Source of the DNA: Stomorhina lunata
Taxonomy: Eukaryota; Arthropoda; Insecta; Diptera; Rhiniidae
DNA: 64,000 nucleotides
Direction: 5' to 3'
Assembly (NCBI GenBank): GCA_933228675.1
Contig: OW121741.1
Span: 111,594,361 to 111,658,360, forward strand
In this document: positions 58,384 to 64,000 of the stretch, piece by piece
Layout of the letters: every line of letters begins with the position of its first letter
Numbering within the stretch: the stretch's first letter is position 1
The notes under the pieces: model-generated
What the model was told of the DNA's origin: nothing
Databases searched by the model: none
Seen by the model: only the letters and a program-made list of their open reading frames with translations
Program-made: the position numbers and the translations under genes

Positions 58384-59700
58384 AAGACCCACCCAATCCA
58401 TTTTTTGAATAAGATCCATCCGTGTAAATCTTCAAGAGCCTAAGTCTAGAATCATTATGAGCTTCAGAGATATCCACGGTGAAGGAGCCATAGAAGAATG
58501 GAGTGGGAATGCAATATTCGATGTTATTGGGGAGAGTTATAAGTTTATCCAAAATAGTGGAGTGGCCTATTGATAAAGGAGACCATTTAGCTTATCCGAG
58601 TGCCTTTGAAGGCGTAGTTCTAATGACACCAGTAATAATAAGGGCAGAGGATCTGTAGATTTTAACAAAAGCATCGCTGATAAGACTAAAATAGAGCAGA
58701 CCACCATAAAAAGAGCACCATATATGAGGAAAAGTTTTTAACATCAAAGAGCCAGGCAATTTTTGCAGGGGAAAGGCCCCATTTGTTGCCTAAGGCGCTT
58801 CTGTACGAATAGAGTGTAATGGCTGCTTGATATACCCTAGATTGGATGTTAAAGCTCCTAGACAGCTTGGAGTCTAGAATGACCTCCAAATATTTATCGT
58901 GATCCTTGAATGTTATATTTTCTATAAAATAACACAAGCTTCATTTTGGCGGGATTAGTTTCCAGGCCATTGTGGTGACAAAACACCGCCCTAAGGAGTT
59001 CCTCGAAATGCTACTTATTGGTCTATACTTTTATCAATGTTTGAAGTAATATTTGTGTAGATTAGGAGTTTACATACGAAGGAAATTAAAGAGTTGCCAA
59101 CTCCTAAGTCTGCGTAGTCTTCATTTTGTTAAAAGCTCCCGAAATATCTACAAACTTAACAAGTGAAAGTTTGTCGTACTCAAATGATTTTCCAATAAGT
59201 GAAGTGCCATTTCTACAGATTTGTTGTAGGCATGCTGTGATGTGGAGAGTAGGTACAAATTTATTGATGAACGAAGATCAATAATAAGTTCCAAGTTATA
59301 AAAAAACTGAGTTTGATTGTCCTTAAATCCTTCGGTTTAATGTTTCCAGTTTTACCAGCTTTAGGGATAAAAAACACCTTATATCTGGTCCATGATTCAG
59401 TTATATGAGATAAGACAACTCATATAAATCCGAGTAAGCCAGGATGTGATAAGGGGGGCCATCTGGACCAGCAGCTTTGTACAGTTTAAAGCTATCTTTA
59501 GCACACTTAATCTTTTCCGTACTAACAGGGATGGGTATGAATTCAAAGCAGTCGGATTATTGGACACTAACTCATTGTTAAGAGCTTTACAGCCTGTAAA
59601 ATGAGTTTTCATGACCTCAAGAGTTTCAGATCTACTGGTGGTCCAACTGCCACAAGGTTTTTTTAATGTAACCAATGATAGAAGACGAGGTTGTCAGAAT
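58384..59700 (-). pseudogene. non-LTR retrotransposon remnant (pre-RT, RT, RNase H)
   Basis: Read from right to left: a pre-RT segment (59675-59397: SRSETLEVMKTHF...), an RT start (TRYKVFFIPKAGKTGNIKPK near 59390-59330), motif A as FVDISGAFNKMK (59160-59120), and motif B as RGTPxGGVLS with Gln turned to stop (about 59010-58980). A deletion then removes the YxDD region. A thumb segment follows (58937-58686: DKYLEVILDSKLSRSFNIQS...ALGNKWGLSP), then RNase H start KIYTDGSYSKNGLGG (58430-58385). An RT followed by RNase H suggests an I- or LOA/R1-type element. Multiple stops, frameshifts and deletions show it is old. Confidence 0.75.
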
Positions 59701-59734
59701 TTTGTGGAGCCTACTATGACTGCACACTTTAAAA

Positions 59735-59894
59735 ATCTACGACTGGACTATACACATAAACGTATACGATTGTACTATATAGAGACCTATGATTGGTCGA
59801 TATAAAGATCTATGAGTGGACTATATAAACACATACGATTGGATTGAACTATATGAGTGCCTACTATTGGACTATAAAAAGACCTATGATAGAT
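59735..59894 (+). repeat. 23-bp degenerate minisatellite, ~7 copies
   Basis: Units resembling CTATGATTGGACTATATAAAGAC, 22-28 bp each, substantially diverged. It is unrelated to the A-tract hairpin family. It lies just outside the 5' side of the retrotransposon remnant and may be part of that element's leader. Confidence 0.65.
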
Positions 59895-60894
59895 AAAATC
59901 TATTATAGAGTTTGGCTAAAAAGACTGGCAGAATTAACACTAACAATACCAAAACATTGTGTTTTAATGTGTAAAGAAAAAGCCAATGATATATATTAAC
60001 AAGAGATTGTGGGTCAAAGTACTTGAATTTTCAGGAAAATTGTAAACATGAGAATTCTTTCATACCGACTTTAGTTTTACACTCCGAATACATACACCGT
60101 GGTACACACGTTTGGACACAAGAGCAAGACCTATATATTCTGAATCTATGTTGAAAAATAAAACACCCGTATCTCCCAGTTTTTCCAGATCAATTTGTTT
60201 TTTTTTTCAAGAAAAACGTGAATATATCTTTCGTTAAATATCACTTATATTACTAGTATTTTTTTATATAAAACTTAAGAAATTTCGAACAAAATCAAAA
60301 TATAACATTCATAGCGTGTCCTTATGTGTTTTAAGCATTGGTTTCTTTGCCGTGAAACAAATTCGGACTCATATAAACGCCAAAATAAGAGACCAAAATT
60401 TCATCATTTGTAAACTTTTTCTTAATAATTTAATGAATTTAAATATTTCTTTTTTTTAATAAAAATTGAGTTTACGATATAATTAAATACTAAATATGTA
60501 TATGTAAGTGCATTTTTTATACTTCGAAAGAGGGTTTAAACTTTTGTATTCTTCTTTATAGCAATCACGTAATATATTTACGTATGTAGAATGAGGATGT
60601 CATGTTTTTTTTTTAATATAAAATATCACTTTTTGCAAACAATCGAATTTATCTAGAAAAACTGGGATACACGTGTATCTTATTGATATAACTAATAGTT
60701 ATTAACTATCTTTTGATATAACTAATAGTTATATCTTATTGATATAACTAATAATTATATTAACTATCGGGGTATAAAACGATTAAGAATGGCCAATTAA
60801 GTCAATGCACGTTTTATATAACGTGCTCTAACAACTTCTTATGAAGATTGCAAAAAGGAATGTGCCAGATAAACTCTAAAATCTATTTGGCACC
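59895..60894. other. unique AT-rich DNA with a small palindromic repeat
   Basis: At 60678-60770 the phrase TTGATATAACTAATAGTTAT is repeated three times with partial dyad symmetry (ATAACTAATAGTTAT). Otherwise no gene or element is recognised. Confidence 0.5.
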
Positions 60895-61665
60895 TACTAC
60901 CCAGTAAGAACAGTGTCAAACGCTTGAAATATGATGACTTTTACATTTGATATCAAACGTTTTTTCAAACTTTTTTCAAATCTGAACAGATGTTTGAGAT
61001 TTACATTCATTTTCAAATAAGGGTTCATTTGAGTATAAACGTTTGATAAATGATAGTTTCTCAAATTGAGAATAAAGGTTATTCTCAAATCATTATCAAA
61101 CCCTAAGATGATTTGGGAATAATTTGAAAAATTTGATATCAAACCTTATTTCAAATTTTTTTCAAACATTCAAAAAATAATTTATGTTAAAAAAAATTAA
61201 TGTTTAAGATATTTTAATGGCATTGCATTTCAAAGACATTCGTTATTTCTTTCGGATTTTTTTAAAATTGATCCATATTTGACCATAAAACCTTGCTTAA
61301 AAAATGTCAAGATAAAAAGTTTAATAATATTCATATCCATAAGAAAATTTTCTTTGTTTCTTAAATTTTTTTTTTACCTAACAATAAAAAAATTATATTT
61401 TATGCAAAATAATTCAAATATGATTTACCGTTTTCAAAAACAAAATAAACTAACTAAAAAATACAATGCCATTTTATTTATGTTCCACATGTAGATGATA
61501 TCTACATTTGAAAAAAGAATAAAGGCATTTCTCAATTTGAGAATAAAGTCCCCTTTTTGTTGAGAACGCTATTATTCTCAAATCAGTATCAAACGTTTGA
61601 CCTTTGAAAAAAGATTTATTTTCAAATCATCCTCAATTTGAGAATAAACCTTTTTTAAGATAACA
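60895..61665. repeat. cluster of TCTCAAATTGAGA palindromes, MITE-like
   Basis: Two similar blocks, 61056-61104 and 61530-61597, share TTCTCAA(A/T)TTGAGAATAAA followed by TTATTCTCAAATCA-TATCAAAC. A third partial copy is at 61617-61653. The flanks 60910-61000 and 61105-61165 carry many TTTGATATCAAAC and TTTCAAA words in both orientations. The arrangement of inverted words around an AT-rich middle resembles a foldback or MITE element, but no outer ends or target duplications are clear. Confidence 0.5.
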
Positions 61666-62271
61666 GCCAAAATGACTATTTTAGAATTTTCAATAAAATC
61701 GAAGAAGTTCTAACTATACCAAGTATTACATTCCGACTATATAATTACAACCTTTCATATCACGATCCATAGCTGGTCACATTATTTTCTAAAACTCTCG
61801 ATTAGGTCGGTATGTTGTAATATATAAAAAAAAGTACGAAACGTTTCAAAAAGCACGAAGTGCTGAGGAAGCAAAGCATGAAATTAAAATGTGATGAAAA
61901 ACTCATTGTGGCATTAAGACAACGAGTAAAAGTACAAAGCACTTGTTGTACTATAAAATACATTAAATGGATATAAATAAGTACAAACCAAAAAGCACAG
62001 GAATAGGGATACACCATCATTCTCATACACATAGATAGACATTTCAAAGGAATAAATATATTTCACTTGTATAGTCAAAGTCATTCAGCGAAAAAAAAGT
62101 AAAGAAAAAATAATAATGATAAAAAATTAAACGAAATCACCTTTTTTTCTGCAATGAAACTCTAAATTTTCAAACAAAAACCAAAGCCATTTTATTACAC
62201 AAAAGATCAACCCATTGAATTAAGGCAAACATCTTAGGAATCATTTATTTAGTTTAATGTTGGAATGAGTA
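61666..62271. other. unique AT-rich DNA
   Basis: No gene or element recognised. The minus ORF 61802-62047 (81 codons) is Cys/Phe/Leu-rich with no domain I recognise. Confidence 0.45.
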
Positions 62272-62528
62272 TCATTCATACCTGGTTTCGTTGCAAACCA
62301 GAGCCAATGTCTGTGCAGTATCAAATTCTATAACAATCATTTTACGTTTAATAATTTTAACATCTTCCTTTACGAAAATTCTAAGGTCTCCTATTTCTTC
62401 TACTTCATTACCTTTATATCTGCACCGTTCTTCCCTCTCCTTCTAGATATCACTCTTACCCTCTCTTTCCCTGGCTTATTGCCTTTGTTATTTATAATTT
62501 CATTTAATGCAGTGAGAAAAGCAATCAT
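62272..62528 (-). pseudogene. possible broken coding segment or exon, unknown product
   Basis: On the minus strand, an ATG at 62528 opens a 42-codon reading (MIAFLTALNEIINNKGNKPG..., then a basic stretch ending in VMK) that stops at 62400. A second frame open from 62442 to 62272 continues in the same style (EVEEIGDLRIFVKEDVKIIK..., then FDTAQTLALVCNETR). It meets a good splice-donor-like AG/GTATGA at 62282/62281 just before its stop. The two frames join with a one-base shift. Codon use is mixed and not just A/T-driven, unlike the shadow ORFs elsewhere. It could be a host exon with an error, or transposon remnant. I do not recognise the family. Confidence 0.35.
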
Positions 62529-63430
62529 TTGCAAAGTGTGAATTTCATTCACGAACCCCAGCGGCATAAATTCATTCAACAGCCAAGATTAAAAGAAAAA
62601 AAAAATACACCATGAAAATAAAAAATGGTTTGAAAATCTAACAACAAAATGAAATCAACTTTTTAGACTTACATACACCGAATATATTGCTAAGAATTTA
62701 TTTCAGGTTTTCTTTTTTTTTTTATTTTTTAAATGTTTCAGTTTTTTGGGATTAAAGCCAAATAGGCTGCTATTGTTGTGCATATTTTTATAGTCTAAGT
62801 GTAAGAATATTCGTTTTCAAATACAAAAAATCAAATTTTATTATAAGGCAAGAAGATAATTTTTTCTGGCTGAAACGTATGTACACACAGTTCAAATCTT
62901 GCCGTAAGGTTTCAAAAAATTATACATATAAAATCGTATATTGAGGGTAAACCATAACGACTAAATTGTAGGATATAAATACATGGAGGTCATATATCTA
63001 TTTTTATATAGCACTAATTTGAAACATTAATAATAGAATTATGCATAGAATTTAGACTAATACAGACTATAGTTTTATATTAAGAGTATATCGTTACCTT
63101 ATTATAAAAAAGCCCTAACTAATATTTTTCTTACATTACAGGAGAGGGAAAAAACTAAATAAAATCTAAAGTCTTGAAGATATAGACATTTTCTAAACGC
63201 AGTTTTTTTACTAAATTCTCTGAAGAACTTAATGCTATAACAATGTTTTTTAAAATTAAATAATTTTTATAAAATTATATTAGATAAAGTTTTTAGAAGC
63301 GATTTGAATGAAAAACGACTTAGGGTTTTTCTATATTAAATTAACGACATTCTTCTATATTTAGGTATATATAGCCTCCTAATCAGATATAGGTACTTGC
63401 ATAGACAGATAAAGCTATTTATTTATATAA
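62529..63430. other. unique AT-rich DNA
   Basis: No gene or element recognised. T and A runs occur near 62600-62609 and 62710-62723. Confidence 0.45.
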
Positions 63431-64000
63431 GTTTGTGCTGATGTATGTAACGCATAGAAATATTTGTCTTAGACCCACCTTTTAGTATACCAATAGGCTT
63501 ATAATCACTTTCTGAGTCAATTTAGCGATGTCAGTCCATCCGTCCGTCCGTCTGGACGGCTGGCTGGCTGGACCCCCATGTAAACCTAGTAATCAAACTA
63601 CAGGTCGCAATTCTAATTTGATGAAATTTATCACAGATCATTTTTTTGATAATGGGACCGTGGCTATTGAAATTCGTCAAAGTCGGTCTATTATTTATGG
63701 CACCTCCCATAGGTCCCACTTCTCGGAATTGATATATTGGCCACAAGCATCAATATTTTTTCATGAAATCTGAAACAAATATGTAAACGTAAATCACTGT
63801 ACTAAATTTTGTTGAAATCGGTCCACATTTGGCCATAGCTCCCATACAAACTCTTCGCATTAAATTAGATAAAATCACTAAAACGCTCGTAGATCTGAAG
63901 ATAATGAGAATTTTATATTTAGTTTTTGCATACATAATTTTTGTAACAACTGTAATCAGCTTGCTTAATTTCGAGATAATCGGTCCACATTTGACCCTTG
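63431..64000 (+). mobile_element. DINE-1-like element, copy E, runs off the window
   Basis: Starts GTTTGTGCTGATGTATGTAA like element D and is closely similar to it: TTTCTGAGTCAATTTAGCGA, then GATGTCAGTCCATCCGTCCG, ACCCCCATGTAAACCTAGTA and GAAATCGGTCCACATTTGGC. The GTCCATCCGTCCGTCCGTC tract is the region most like Drosophila INE-1. The right end is not in the window. ORFs on both strands inside it are shadows. Confidence 0.72.

Noticed and set aside
63531..63935. Recurrent small ORFs with RRVCMGAM-KCGPIS (also at 11598 and 43435)
   Set aside because: They recur because they lie in copies of the DINE-1-like element. Frames are not preserved across the copies and the element is non-coding.

Overview
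The window is very AT-rich, non-coding DNA from a higher fly. A calyptrate such as a blow fly or house-fly relative fits best. The basis is the transposable elements: two copies of a mariner-type transposase of the DD41D subgroup, several interspersed repeats whose start and internal phrases resemble Drosophila DINE-1/INE-1 (Helentron-type), and decayed Jockey/I-type non-LTR retrotransposons. I found no intact host protein gene, no rRNA and no convincing functional tRNA. The window is probably intergenic DNA or a very large intron.

Layout. About 40% of the window (roughly 25 kb) is tandem arrays of 30-32 bp units in eleven blocks: 1-719, 2560-4265, 4310-7145, 8069-9650, 16810-18960, 19450-20215, 21330-23665, 25005-26760, 28020-29615, 35400-38960 and 48210-54900. 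The blocks lie in both orientations but share one design: an A-tract/T-tract hairpin with 9-13 bp arms around TATAG, a 4-6 nt loop and a 1-6 nt spacer. The best arrays are almost identical from unit to unit, and others are heavily diverged. The 30-bp arrays read open in several frames on both strands, so their long 10-residue-repeat ORFs are side effects of the repeat and not genes.

Between the arrays lie unique AT-rich stretches and a layered set of transposons. At 11.3-12.0 kb is a DINE-1-like element, followed by a scrap of mariner-type transposase at 12.7 kb and an unexplained cluster of the motif TGTGACGGACGCTAC at 13.0-14.05 kb. At 31.3-33.4 kb a DINE-1-like element was interrupted by a 1291-bp DD41D mariner-type transposon with 49-bp terminal inverted repeats and a TA duplication; its transposase has one nonsense codon and one frameshift. 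From 39.3 to 46.3 kb is a nest of DINE-1-like elements in both orientations, a ~110-bp satellite, two related retrotransposon 3' ends with (TAAG)n tails, and tRNA-like sequences. From 57.3 to 59.7 kb are, on the minus strand, a second, internally deleted DD41D element, a Jockey-type reverse transcriptase scrap and an RT/RNase H retrotransposon remnant. A further DINE-1-like copy runs off the right edge.

The most interesting material is the hairpin-unit minisatellite superfamily. Its unit length is close to three helical turns, its A-tracts are phased, every unit is a dyad, it sits at many loci in both orientations, and one block (8.06-9.77 kb) lies between transposon-like inverted repeats. 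That last feature suggests a way such arrays could spread.
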